From: Escallonia rubra
Taxonomy: Eukaryota > Streptophyta > Magnoliopsida > Escalloniales > Escalloniaceae
Assembly (NCBI GenBank): GCA_033065855.1
Contig: JAVXUO010000629.1
Location: forward strand, 1-64,000
Direction of reading: 5' to 3'
Length of the DNA stretch: 64,000 nucleotides
Shown here: in pieces, positions 34,919-45,342 of the stretch
Numbering within the stretch: the first letter of the stretch is position 1
Layout of the letters: each line of letters opens with the position of its first letter
Notes under the pieces: model-generated
The model's input: only the letters and a program-made list of their open reading frames with translations
Told to the model about the DNA's origin: nothing
Database searches by the model: none
Made by a program: the position numbers and the translations under genes

Positions 34919-37561
34919 CAACAAAATGAACTAATTGGCATCATACCGCAAGAAATATTCAGCATATCCTCTATGTCCAACACCCTGAACTTGTCCAGAA
35001 ACTCACTAATTGGCTCCCTACCTCTTGAAGTAGGTAGACTGACTAGCACTTATGCGTTAGACGTCTCCGAGAACAAGTTAGCAGGAGAAATTCCTCAAAC
35101 TTTCGGAGGTTGTTTAGGTTTGGAATACCTTATGATGCAGGGTAACTATTTCCAAGGAATGATTCCCTCTGCTCTGGCTTCTTTGAAAGGTATTCGATAT
35201 TTGGACCTTTCACGCAACAACTTGTCCGGACAAATTCCTAAAGATCTAGAGAACCTTCCAAATTTGTAATATCTTAACCTCTCTTTTAATGAGCTTGAGG
35301 GTGAAGTACCAATAAAAAGAGTTTTTGCACAAGCAGGCACAATATCCTTGTTAGGAAATGGCAATCTATGTGGGGGCATCCCGGAACTGCAGCTACCATC
35401 GTGCCGGCCCAAAGGAATGAAGAAGAGCAAATCTTTAGAAATGAAGGTAGTAACTGAACTGTTATTCTTAGTACGATTCTTGTTTTCATCACACTTGCCT
35501 CATTTGCAGTCTTATGCTGGAGCATAAATCGAAGAAATGACCGATCTTCCATAACTTCAGAAGTGGACTGGGCTTTAAGGGTATCTTACCATGAACTCTA
35601 CCAACCAACTTCAGGATTCTCTTCAAAATTCTTAATTGGATCGGGAAGTTTTGGGTCTATTTATAAGGGAAGGTTGGATCAGCATGAAGGCAGGCAAGTT
35701 GCAATAAATGTGCTTAACCTTCAGAGGGCTAGAACTTCAAAGAGCTTCATGGCTGAGTGTAATACGTTAAGAAACATTCGACATCGTAATCTAGCTAAGA
35801 TCTTGTCTTGTTGCTCCAGCATCGATCTCAAAGGTAATGAATTTAAAGCTCTGATTTATGAGTTTATGGAAAATGGGAGTTTAGATACATGGTTGCATCC
35901 AGAAGTAGCTCAAGTGCAGAGCTCAACAACTTTGAATTATATTCAGAGGCTAAATGCTGCAATCGACGTGGCTTCTGCATTGTGCTATCTTCACGATGAG
36001 TGTGAAACTCCAGTTATTCACTGCGATTTGAAGCCAGGCAACATTGTTCTTGACCACGTTATGAGTGCTCAAATTAGTGACATTGGATTAGCAAGGCTCC
36101 TTCCAAATATCACCAGCAATTATTCTCAACAAAGAGATAGCTCAATTGTGGTGAAGGGATCTATTGGCTATGTAGCTCCAGGTAACAATTTTGCCAAATT
36201 ATAGGTTCTGTGGGATACTCAGATAACTAAAAGATATGCACATACCCACTAATACATCTATAGATGATATTCATTCTTACTTAGATATTAAGCAAGACAG
36301 CCTACCGCAACTTATTTGCGATAATAACTTTGATGAGGATGATGACAAATTGAGCAAGATGATCAACACTTTTTCCAATATTATTCAGCACATGTGTACC
36401 TGGAAAAGGGTAAAAAGAAAACTAATAAAGCTACGTATACCACTCAGTGAAATGCCAGCTTGATAACATTTCAGGAATCAATTAGGGTGCTTTAACCAAA
36501 CTGCATATCGAATTTTTGAACATAGCTTCTTAAAATTTTAATCGTGATTATCTTAATAGCTTTTTCATCTTTCTAGAATAACTGAAATTAGTACAATCAT
36601 CTCAAATAAAATGTTTGGCACTAGATCTCTTTGGACAATTAGTTAGGATCCAAGCTACATTTTTGGCGAACTAACCTCAGCCATAATTCTTCTTATTTTA
36701 TCTCAGATTCTTCATCATGAAACTGCATGCATCTAGTTCTATGTCATATACAGATGGCCACGAATATCCAAAAAACATTTTTTCCTCCCGCAGATGCATC
36801 AAATTAACTAGCACCTATCCGAAGTATCTGTTACTGAAAAACAGGCCAAGTTCTCAAGGGGTAACGCCAGCAAGCACTATTTAAATCTACACATTGATAC
36901 TAACGCAACACCACAATATCTTTTGAGGTTTATTGCATAACTGCTTTTCTTTTTGGTTTCAAGAATTGTAAAAAGTACCTACTACAATTCCGCTCAGAGT
37001 ATGTACAACAAGCTAGTTTATGAATTCAGGCATTCAGGATATTCCTACTTTCCAAGTTCCAACACAGTTCTAGTTCACCTATCATTAGAAAGAAAATAAC
37101 TACATGGCTACTGGCTAGAATTGCAGAATATGGCATGGGCGGTGAGGCATCAATGTATGGGGATATATAGATATGGGATCCTTTTATTGGAAATGTTCAC
37201 TGGAAGGAGACCGACTGATGATGTATTCCAAGATGGTTTAACTCTCCATAATCATGTCAAGATGGCTCTTCCAGGAGAAGTCATGAGTATTATTGACCCA
37301 ATACTCATAGCAAAGGAACGAGAAGCACAGACAGAAGTAGCAGCAACATACGAAGAAAAAGATGATGATGATTACGAACGAGATGAAATACTGGAAGAAG
37401 GAGATAGTAATCACGTTCTAAGTCTGTCTTGTAAAACTTGCCTTGTTTCAATCCTTGAAATTGGACTTGCATGCTCAACAGATGCAGTACCAAAAGTGAG
37501 AATGACGATGAAGGATGTGCTTCGTGAATTGCATTGTATTAAGGTGCTAATATTAGGGTAG
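34919..37561 (+). pseudogene. LRR receptor-like kinase copy 2, 5'-deleted pseudogene
   Basis: A paralogue of copy 1 beginning at the equivalent of 7181, so only the last six or so LRRs, the transmembrane helix and the kinase remain. Exon 1 fragment is 34919-36181, the intron is 36182-37126 (GTAAC donor, TTGCAG acceptor), and exon 2 is 37127-37561. Inactivating changes are CAA to TAA at 35267, a 5-bp insertion near 35455 before the transmembrane helix, and a 2-bp deletion with an immediate TAG at about 37166. The kinase frame is open for 213 codons at 35563-36204. However, VAIK reads VAIN (35707-35709) and DFG reads DIG (36082-36084). The catalytic loop is HCD (36019-36027), the usual class XII form. 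Not functional as a kinase. Confidence 0.93.
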
Positions 37562-37649
37562 GTGAAAAAGACCAGCCACTAATATCCCTACGAACTGTCC
37601 AATTCATAAGAGATAAACAGACAGTGGCAAAAGAAAAATAGCGTATGCT

Positions 37650-38346
37650 TTGTTTGAGAAGATCATGCTGTCTTAAGATAAGTTTTCTAAGGAAAAGAAG
37701 TTCAGGAACTATGTATTTATACATGAATTCAGCGCAAGCAACATTGTACATTTACAATATACTATCAAATTTCCTATAACATCGGTCTTCCCAAGACCGT
37801 GCAACAGATGGAGCACCGCTGCCATTTTCGCATGTAATGTTGATTTGCCAGTTATATCTTAAGGCTGAAACTCTTCTGGCATTCCCTACAACTATAGGTA
37901 TACTACTATGAACTAGACTTGAAAACCAAATTTGAGGTTCCCTCTTATGTTGGACTTGATGCTTATTTTTTTATTACATTGAGATTACCCCCAACATAAT
38001 GTTGTTTGAGAAGATCATGCTTTCCTAAGATTAGTTTTCTAAGGAACAGAAGTTCAGGGAACTATGTATCTATACGTGAATTCAGTGCAAGCAATATTGT
38101 ACATTTGCAATATACTATCAAATTTACTATAACATCGGTCTTCCCAAGACCGTGCAACAGATGGAGCATTGCTGCCCTTTAACATTGATGTGCCAGTTAT
38201 ATCTTAAATAAGGCTGAAACTCTTCCGGTATTCCCTACAACTATAGGCATACTACTATGAACTAGACTTGAAAACCAAATTTGAGGTTCCCTCTTATGTT
38301 GCACTTGATGCTCATTTTTCTATTACGTTGAGATTACCCCCAACAA
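37650..38346. repeat. Two-copy tandem duplication, period about 352 bp
   Basis: Unit 1 (37650-38001) and unit 2 (38002-38346) both start 'ttgtttgagaagatcatgct' and end 'gagattacccccaaca'. They agree closely, including 'aacatcggtcttcccaagac' and 'gaactagacttgaaaacc'. Unit 2 lacks about 15 bp in the middle. It lies just after the kinase pseudogene and is non-coding. Confidence 0.92.
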
Positions 38347-38753
38347 CATTCCACCCTCCCCCCAAAAAAAAAGGCTACTGTTTGTCGCTAATGTGCTCTA
38401 ACAGTGCGGTGCATATGCTTGAGCAAGTCAAATAATCCTCTTTTTGATGTGCCTAGTTACTGATATTAAAGGGGAAATCAAGTATACCTGTGTTTGTGTC
38501 TATATCGGATATAGGTTTTCCTCCAGCCTCCAACATTGCTAGCCACTTTGACCACATTCAACCCCAAGGCAGACCTACATATCCTCCCACCACCTGTCAG
38601 TCCTCCCCTTCGTAGGCACTCTCCTTTAGTAACGTTGAACAAGAATGCAAGGGATTTAACGACAGTTAAGTCTTATAGCACTAGAGAAACAAAGTAACTA
38701 GCCAAATTTCTTCAAAATTGATCAACTTACACTAGTCATTCTTTTCTTTTTTG

Positions 38754-38794
<41 letters not shown>

Positions 38795-39026
38795 ACTCAA
38801 TGAGAGACGAAGCAAACAGCTTCTAGGGAAAGAAAATCATGCAATGATTTGCTAAATGTATTTTTTCCACAGTAGATGAATGCATTTCAAGAGGGAGTAT
38901 ACCAAATATTCTTCATTATTATTGCTTCGGTAATTTCTTCTTCTTTATATCCTCCAATACAAATGATCTGAAATTGTCATCTGATTACATCGTTTGCCAT
39001 GTTCCTTGCATTTATATATTCTATCA
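38347..39026. other. Intergenic, (CT)n microsatellite
   Basis: Contains (CT)n at about 38758-38793. Otherwise it is AT-rich without a recognisable gene. It is bounded on the right by the Copia target duplication ACAGC (39027-39031). Confidence 0.7.
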
Positions 39027-39031
39027 ACAGC

Positions 39032-39289
39032 TTGAATAATTAAGTTGTAACTCTTAGAAGTTGACTAGAGATTTATTATGAGACTATCTATTGCTCTTCC
39101 AAACTAGAATTTTCTAGGAGAGGTTCTCTCTTTCTCTAGAAGTGCGTATGAGTGCCTATTAATACCTTGAACTTGTGACGATGAGAAGCAAGAGAAAAAA
39201 TAGAAAAACTTTCTGTAAAATGCAAGAGCAATAGCTCTTTTATCATCAATAGAAGTCGTCTTCTATACATTTATGTTGTGTCTCCAACA
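39032..39289 (+). repeat. 5' LTR of the degenerate Copia
   Basis: About 258 bp, ends ...GTGTCTCCAACA. It shares 'gagactatctattgctcttcc', 'ggagaggttctctctttctc' and 'gcaagagcaatagctctttt' with the 3' LTR. The phrase 'caatagctcttttatcatc' would lie near the transcript end. Confidence 0.9.
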
Positions 39290-39320
39290 AATTTTGGTAT
39301 CAAGAGTCAGGTTCATTGAA

Positions 39321-40378
39321 ATGGCTACAACCAATAGCAATTCCATCTTCTCCTATACCCAAAGTCAAATTCCTATTTTTGACGGAGAGCATTATGATTA
39401 CTGGAGTTCACAAATGGAGACTATCTTCATTTCGCAAGAACTTTGGGAGGCAGTAGAAGATGGCTATGAAGATGAAGATCCAGCAACTCTGCAAGGCAAC
39501 AATTTAAAGGCTTACAAAGAAAAGGTGAAGAAGAACGCCACTGCCTTAAGGTTCATCCAACAAGGTATAAGCTAATCTATTTATCCTCAAATTTTTGGTA
39601 TTAAAAAGGCAAAAGAAGCGCGGGAAATTTTGCAAAAGGAGTTTCAAGGCTCCGAGAAAGTTATTTCCATAAAGTTACAAACTTTGTGGACTGATTTTGA
39701 TAATATATCAATGAAGGAGAATGAGCTTGTTCGAGATTTATTCTCTAGAGTTGCTGAAATTGTCAATCAAATCAAAGTTGTGGAGAAGAAGTTAAAGATA
39801 AAAAAATCGTTGAAAAAATCCTTTGAAGTCTTCTCAAAAAATTTGAACATGTTGTTGCTGTTATAGATAGAGGAGACTAAAGATCTCTCTAATTATACTA
39901 TGTTTGAACTAATGGGTTCCCTTGAAGCACGTGAGAAAAGGGTGAACAAGTACAACACTCAGCCATTAGAGCAAGCCTTTCAAAGTAAGATGCAATTTTC
40001 AGAAAAGAAATCATCAAATTTGGAACAAGATCAAAGAGGGAATTCATTCCAAAGAGGAGGTTTTTCTACCAGAGGATGAGGAAGGAACAATCGAGGAAGA
40101 GGCCAATGCCGTGGCCAAGGAATGAAAAATCTTCAAAGCTCCGGTAACTCTGATCTCTATTGCATTATTTGCAAAAGGTCTAACCATGAGTCAAAATATT
40201 GTCATTCCAGATGCAAGATTGCAAATCATTCTCAAAGAGATTGTTGGTACAAGGAAAGGGATTATGGTACCAGTGAAGATAAAAATGCAGCTAATTTCTC
40301 TAAGGAAGGAGACGCTGAGAAATTGTTCTATGGCTCTACAAACACTAATCAGATTACCAATAATCATGGTATCTAGAT
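39321..40378 (+). pseudogene. Copia gag, frameshifted
   Basis: ATG at 39321 opens MATTNSNSIFSYTQ...PIFDGEHYDYWSSQMETIF, the usual Copia gag start (DUF4219/UBN2). A TAA at 39573-39575 follows 'RFIQQGIS'. The core continues with 'VISIKLQTLWTDFDNISMKENELVRDLFSRV' (39660-39760) and 'LMGSLEAREKRVNKY'. Near 40160-40250 there are CCHC-like pairs (CIICKRSNHESKYC and CKIANHSQRDC). Several stops separate these pieces. Gag forms the cytoplasmic particle that packages the transposon RNA. Confidence 0.88.
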
Positions 40379-40580
40379 AGTGGTTGTAGCAATCATATCA
40401 CAGGTGACCGTGAGATGTTTGTGGAGCTTGATGATACATATACTTCTCATGTGGAGCTTGGTGATAGCAAGAAATTGAAAATTGAAGGCAAATGAGTTAT
40501 TGGAATCCAAACTAATGGAGGTAATCAAAAGCATATACACAATGTTTTGTTTTCTTCCTCCATTTCTCAAAATTTGTTAA
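40367..40580 (+). pseudogene. Copia aspartic protease remnant
   Basis: WYLDSGCSNHITGD begins at 40367 in a frame different from the gag knuckle, so the catalytic Asp-Ser-Gly (40376-40384) is kept but out of frame with gag. It continues 'VELGDSKKLKIEGK', a TGA stop, 'VIGIQTNGG' and 'SQNLLSIGQMMRKGYKL' as in other Copia proteases. Confidence 0.85.
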
Positions 40581-40689
40581 GTATTGGACAAATGATGAGA
40601 AAGGGATACAAGCTAATTTTTTAAAATAATCGATTTTATATTATTGACAAGAAAAATCAGCAAAAGGTGGTGAAAGTAAAGATGACATC

Positions 40690-41793
40690 CAATAATCTCT
40701 TCCCTCTCAACTTGAACACTTTACAACATACTGTGTTGAGATGTGAGAATGTGGATGAGTCCTATCTTTGACATTTGAGATATGGACATCTAAATCAGAA
40801 AGGGATGCAATTGTTGAAGCAAAGAAATATGGTGGGTGGTCTTCCTCCAATCACAAGGAGTCATGGCATTTGTGAAGGATGCATATATGCGAAAATGCAT
40901 AGGCTTACGTTTCCAAGAACTGCTTGGAGAGCTCGTCCACCTCTTGAACTTGTCCATGCCGACATATGTGGACCAACTCGAACTCCGTCACTTGGTCACA
41001 AACGGTATTTTTTACTTTTTGTTCATGATTTTACAAGAATGATATGGCTTTATTTTCTTAAGAAAAAAACAGATGCTTTCACAAATTTTCTGCATTTTAA
41101 AGCTATTGCAGAAAAACAAAGTGGCAACCAAATGGAAATTCTTTGAACTGGTCGTGGGGGAGAATTCATCTACAAACCTTTACTTAGTTATTGCAAAGAA
41201 AAGGGAATTCAAAGGTAGCTCACAATTAGATACACTCCTCAGCAAAATGGCGTAGCTGAGAGGAAAAATTGAACAATCGAGGAGATGGCTCGAAGCACGC
41301 TCAAAGGCAAGGGACTTCCCAACAAATTTTGGGTTGAAGCTGTAAATACATCAGCCTATATTCTTAATAGATCTCCAACAAAAGCAGTATACCACAAGAC
41401 TCATTTTGAAGCTTGGCACAATTGCAAGCCGATGGTAGATCAATTCAAAGTATTTGGGTGCATCACTTATGCTCTCATCCCTACTTTAAATAGGGACAAG
41501 TTTGACAAAAAAGGTGAAAAATACATCTTCATTGGTTATAGCTATGAGTCTAAAAGCTATCGTCTTTACAATCCCGTGACAAATCAGCTTGTACAATCAA
41601 GAGATGTTATTTTTAACGAGATGGCATCATGGAAGTGGGAGGATGAAGGAGTTGACACACCTATACTTCATACACCAGCTGTTGATACTAGCAAAGAACA
41701 TCATCCTCAAACGGTTAGACAAGAAGAAGCAGATACAAGTGATGGGTCAGATGAAGAAACTTTTCAAAAGAAGACCCGCTCATTAGCATAAAT
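40690..41793 (+). pseudogene. Copia integrase, frameshifted
   Basis: A GAG-pre-integrase HHCC region at 40775-40910 (HLRYGHLNQKGM...GICEGCIYAKMHRLTF) is followed by the catalytic core: HADICGPTRTPSLGHKRYFLLFVHDFTRMIWLYFLKKK gives the two aspartates. A stop and frameshift near 41147 follow, then 'YTPQQNGVAERKN' at about 41230-41270 and 'MARSTLKGKGLPNKFWVEAVNTSAYILNRSPTKAV' from 41285. The C-terminal GKEY-like part (YIFIGYSYESKSYRLYNPVTNQLVQSRDV) is open to 41791. The product would insert the cDNA into the genome. This copy is broken. Confidence 0.9.
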
Positions 41794-41814
41794 TTATGAC
41801 TCATGCAATTTTGC

Positions 41815-42850
41815 ATTGTTCACTTGCGAACCACAAAAGTTCAAGGAGGCTGTGAAGGAAGATATTTGGAAGAGTGCTATGAATAAGAAATTGCAAGCAT
41901 TGAAAAGAATCATACTTGGGAGTTGGTGGACTTGCCTGAAGTCCGAGACTTGATTGGCTTAAAATGGATATACAAAAAAAAATTCAAGGAAGATGGTAGC
42001 ATTCAAAAGCACAAGGCTCAACTGGTTGCAAAAAGCTATTCTCAACAACGCGGAGTCGACTTCAATGAGACCTTTGAACCAATTGTAAGAATGGAGACCA
42101 TAAGGATTGTTCTTGCTTTGGCTGCTCAACTGGAGTTGAAGGTGTATCAACTTGATGTCCAATCAACATTCTTGAATGGAGAACTTGCGGAAGAAATATT
42201 TGTAGAGCAGCCTCAAGGATATGTAGTCAAAGGGAAAGGAGATAAAGTCTATTGGCTACGAAAAACGCTATATGGGCTGAAGCAAGCGCCTAGAGCATGG
42301 AATAGTAATATCAATTCATATTTTAAGCAATAAGGACTTCAAAGAAGCCCAAATGAGCCATCCCTTTACATAAAGAACGAGAAAAATGGAGATTTTCTTA
42401 TTGTTTGTCTCTATATTGATGACTTGATTTACACAGGTACAAATGCCAAGATGCTTGAAGATTTTAAGAAGGCCATGATGAGAGTTTTTGAGATGACTGA
42501 TCTAGGCCTTATGAAGTATTTCTTGGGTATTCAAGTCAACCGATCTTAAGGAGAAATCTTTATTTCTCAAGAAAAATATGTAGAGGACTTGCTAAGGCGA
42601 TTTCACGTGGGAACATGCAAGTCGGTTGCCACACCTATGGCGTTGAATGCAAAATTACAGCAAAGATATGGAGCGAAGAAGGTTGATACAAAGATTTATC
42701 GAAGTCTAGTTGGGTCTCTCATCTATCTCACTAACACTAGACCTGATATTGTGCATTCAGTGAGTGTTATTTTTAGATTTATGAATGAACCCAGCAAGCT
42801 TCATTTTGTAGCAGCAAAAAGAATCCTACGCTATTTGCAAGGAACAAAGA
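41815..42850 (+). pseudogene. Copia reverse transcriptase, interrupted
   Basis: RVT_2 motifs occur in order: LKWIYKKKFKEDGSIQKHKAQLVAKSYSQQRGVDFNETFEPIVRMETIR (41953-42105), then 'VYQLDVQSTFLNGELAEEIFVEQPQGY', 'LYGLKQAPRAW', 'LYIDDLIYTG' with the YxDD signature at 42412-42423, 'MKYFLGIQV' and 'TRPDIVHSV'. The substrate-binding 'DVKSAFLNG' motif reads DVQSTFLNG here. TAA at 42331-42333 and 42547-42549 interrupt the frame. Confidence 0.92.
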
Positions 42851-42854
42851 AATA

Positions 42855-43330
42855 AGGCATCAAGTATATGAAAGACACAAATAATGGGTTGATTGGATTC
42901 AGTGATAGCGATTGGGCAGGCTCTCTTGATGATAGAAAGAACACATCTGCTTATGTTTTTTGTTTGGGATCAAAAATTATTTCATAGAGTTTAAGAAAGC
43001 AAAACACCGTTGCATTGTCATCAGCCGAGGCAGAGTATTCAGCCGCTACTAGTGCAGCTTGTGAAGCCGTTTGGTTAAGAAGATTGCTTAATTGTAGCAA
43101 CAAGAGAAGGATCCGACGATTATCTATTATGACAATATTTCTGCGATAGCTATGACTAAAAATCCAGTGTTTCATGCAAGAAGCAAACACGTTGAACTAC
43201 GCCATCATTTTATTCGTGAATTGGTGAACAAGGGAGAATTTTTTTTAGAGTTCATCAACACTCATGATTAACCCACGGATGTTCTTACAAAATCCGTGTC
43301 AATGGAAAAGCTTGAAAAGTTCAAGGAAGA
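42855..43330 (+). pseudogene. Copia RNase H remnant
   Basis: 'GFSDSDWAGSLDDRKNTSAYVFCLGSKIIS' at about 42894-42985 and 'TVALSSAEAEYSAATSAACEAVWLRRLL' at about 43008-43090 give the Asp, Glu and Asp signatures of Copia RNase H. A stop after ISW-equivalent (TAG at about 42987) and a frameshift near 43090 inactivate it. The C-terminal 'VFHARSKHVELRHHFIRELV' motif is present near 43170-43230. Confidence 0.88.
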
Positions 43331-43356
43331 GCTCAACGTTACAAATTAGGAGGCGG

Positions 43357-43627
43357 TGTTAAATAATTAATTTGTAACTCTTGGAAGCTGACTAGAAGAT
43401 TTATTATGAGACTATCTATTGCTCTTCCAAATTAATTCTATATCTATAATTTCTAGGAGAGGTTCTCTCTTTCTCCAGAAGTGTGTATGAGTGCATATAA
43501 ATACCTTGTACTTGTGATGATGAGAAGTAAGAAGTTCAGAAAAACTTTTTGTAAAAATGCAAGAGCAATAGCTCTTTTATCATCAATAGAAGTCATCTTC
43601 TATCACATTTCTCTTGTGTATCCAACA
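43357..43627 (+). repeat. 3' LTR of the degenerate Copia
   Basis: It starts TGTTAAATAATTAATTTG after the purine tract and ends TATCCAACA, then the target duplication ACAGC. It is about 13 bp longer than the 5' LTR, chiefly from an AT-rich insertion around 43437-43452. Confidence 0.9.
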
Positions 43628-43866
43628 ACAGCGAAGAAGATAGCATTACAGACAAGTCTCCAATTACACATCATCTTACACCAGCATTTTGACAACAAAG
43701 TCGTGTGGTACATAATCTAATAGACCAGTCAACTATCGTTCGCGTCATCTCTTACAACCCATAGCCATGGTATGCTCCAACTTCATGCATCATTTAGACG
43801 GCCAAAAATGTTTCTTACTTTCGGGCCTATTCATGAACAGGTGATAATAACAAGTAGGACCTTGGG

Positions 43867-44943
43867 TTAAATACACTTAAGTATTTCAAGAGTACACAAA
43901 AATCTCACTTCAGGACCCGCGTTTTTAGTTTTCATACGTCAGGCTCCGGAGTTTCAATTTCGTCACTAGTAATTACTTCTGTCCAAATCCCTAACTTTGA
44001 AGACAAAACTGTCAGGGGTAAAAACGTTAACTTTCCTGAAATAAAAATAAAAAATCAACTTTCTACCTGTTTCCACAGCTGGTCAAGGGTCAACTTTCCT
44101 ATTATTATGACAAAAAACCAACTTTCTACCCGTCTCCACAGCCGGTCACCACCTCACTCCCTAGCGCCCGACCATCGCCACTTTCCCTATCACCAACCCA
44201 ACACTGCCATCCAACCCACATACCCAACCCAACACCGACACACACTATTGCAGACCAAAGCCACGATGTTGTATTGCTCTCTTTCTCAGCCATTATGGCA
44301 CACAGACTCTCTCTCACACACACATGTGTGCGCGCACACACACACACAGAGAACACAATCACACAACAACCAAACAAATCTAACCCAACACTGCTACATG
44401 CACTACCCCCTTTTCGCAGCCACCGCTAACACACATAAACACACACACTCTCACAGAGTCACACATCAACCCATCCCTGCCTCCCCGGGCAACTGATCTA
44501 CCTAATGCATTGAATTTGAGGTAAGTGGTGGTGTTAATTTTGGAAGAAAATATGGCAAAGTGGTGGCGTTAACTTAGGAGAAACTACAGCGAAGTGGCGG
44601 CCGAAAGAGACTTGGAAGATGTTAGAGATGGTGGGGTGTTGGTCTTGGCAATGGCCTATTCTCGGAGTGGTGGTGGTGGTAATGTGAGACTTGGGGTATG
44701 GTGGCGGTGGAGGTAGGTGGGAAGTTGAAAAAAAAATGGAAGAATGGAAAAGGAGTGGAGAAAAAACTAAAGATGGGTAGACATTTTTTTCTTCTGATGG
44801 TTTTGTCTGCAAAGTTAGGGTTTTGGACGGAACTACTGAGCAATGGCAAGAATAAATGTCTAGACCCTAACGTGTAAAAATTGAATACATGGGTCCTTAA
44901 GTGAGATTTTTGCGTACTCTTAAAGTACTTAAGTGCATCTAAT
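43867..44943. mobile_element. Long-TIR MULE-like element
   Basis: The left end 'ttaaatacacttaagtattt' and the reverse complement of the right end 'ttagatgcacttaagtactt' match. Similarity continues through 'gagtac.caaaaatctcactt.aggaccc' and, after about 100 bp, 'ccctaactttg.agacaaaac'. The flanks 'ccttggg' and 'ccttgga' are a candidate but imperfect target duplication. No transposase. The interior has CA/AC-rich low complexity (44280-44470) and GGTGG-rich DNA (44650-44720). Frames there (44107-44849) have no domain. Confidence 0.75.
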
Positions 44944-45342
44944 CCTTGGAATAAAGAATTTCGATAAATAACACCAAAGTTTCTAAACTAATTATAGGAG
45001 TCATGTTCAAAACGTACGAATACGGTGTCAATCTACCATGTAAGATACTTCAATCATTTGTATAAACCCACTTCCAGTGTTGCCACATAGGAGAGCTAGC
45101 AGGGACGTCATTTGTAAATAATTAGTTGAAATTCTAGCGACAAAAGAAGTGCAGTTCCCATTTCGATAAAAAAAATAGAAAAAAGCTTCAAAAAGATGAA
45201 GAAAGCATGCTATTGATAGTGGTGATCCCATCAAGCAAATAGCATGTCGCTTACAGCTGTCCCATCCTCTATATTTTACTCAACATTACTTCAACACTCT
45301 TCCTAAGAAAACAAAACCATAAATATCAAAACTAGAAATATA

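Larger units (their letters stand above)
39032..43627 (+). mobile_element. Complete but degenerate Copia retrotransposon
   Basis: A 4.6-kb element with a 5' LTR (39032-39289), a primer binding site (tggtatcaagagtcagg, 39295 on), gag, protease, integrase, RT and RNase H in Ty1/Copia order. A purine tract (ttaggaggcgg) and the 3' LTR (43357-43627) follow. ACAGC flanks both ends (39027-39031 and 43628-43632). The LTRs differ by small indels and perhaps one base in ten, so the insertion is not recent. The first bases of the 5' LTR are altered (TTGAATAA against TGTTAAATAA). Confidence 0.92.
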
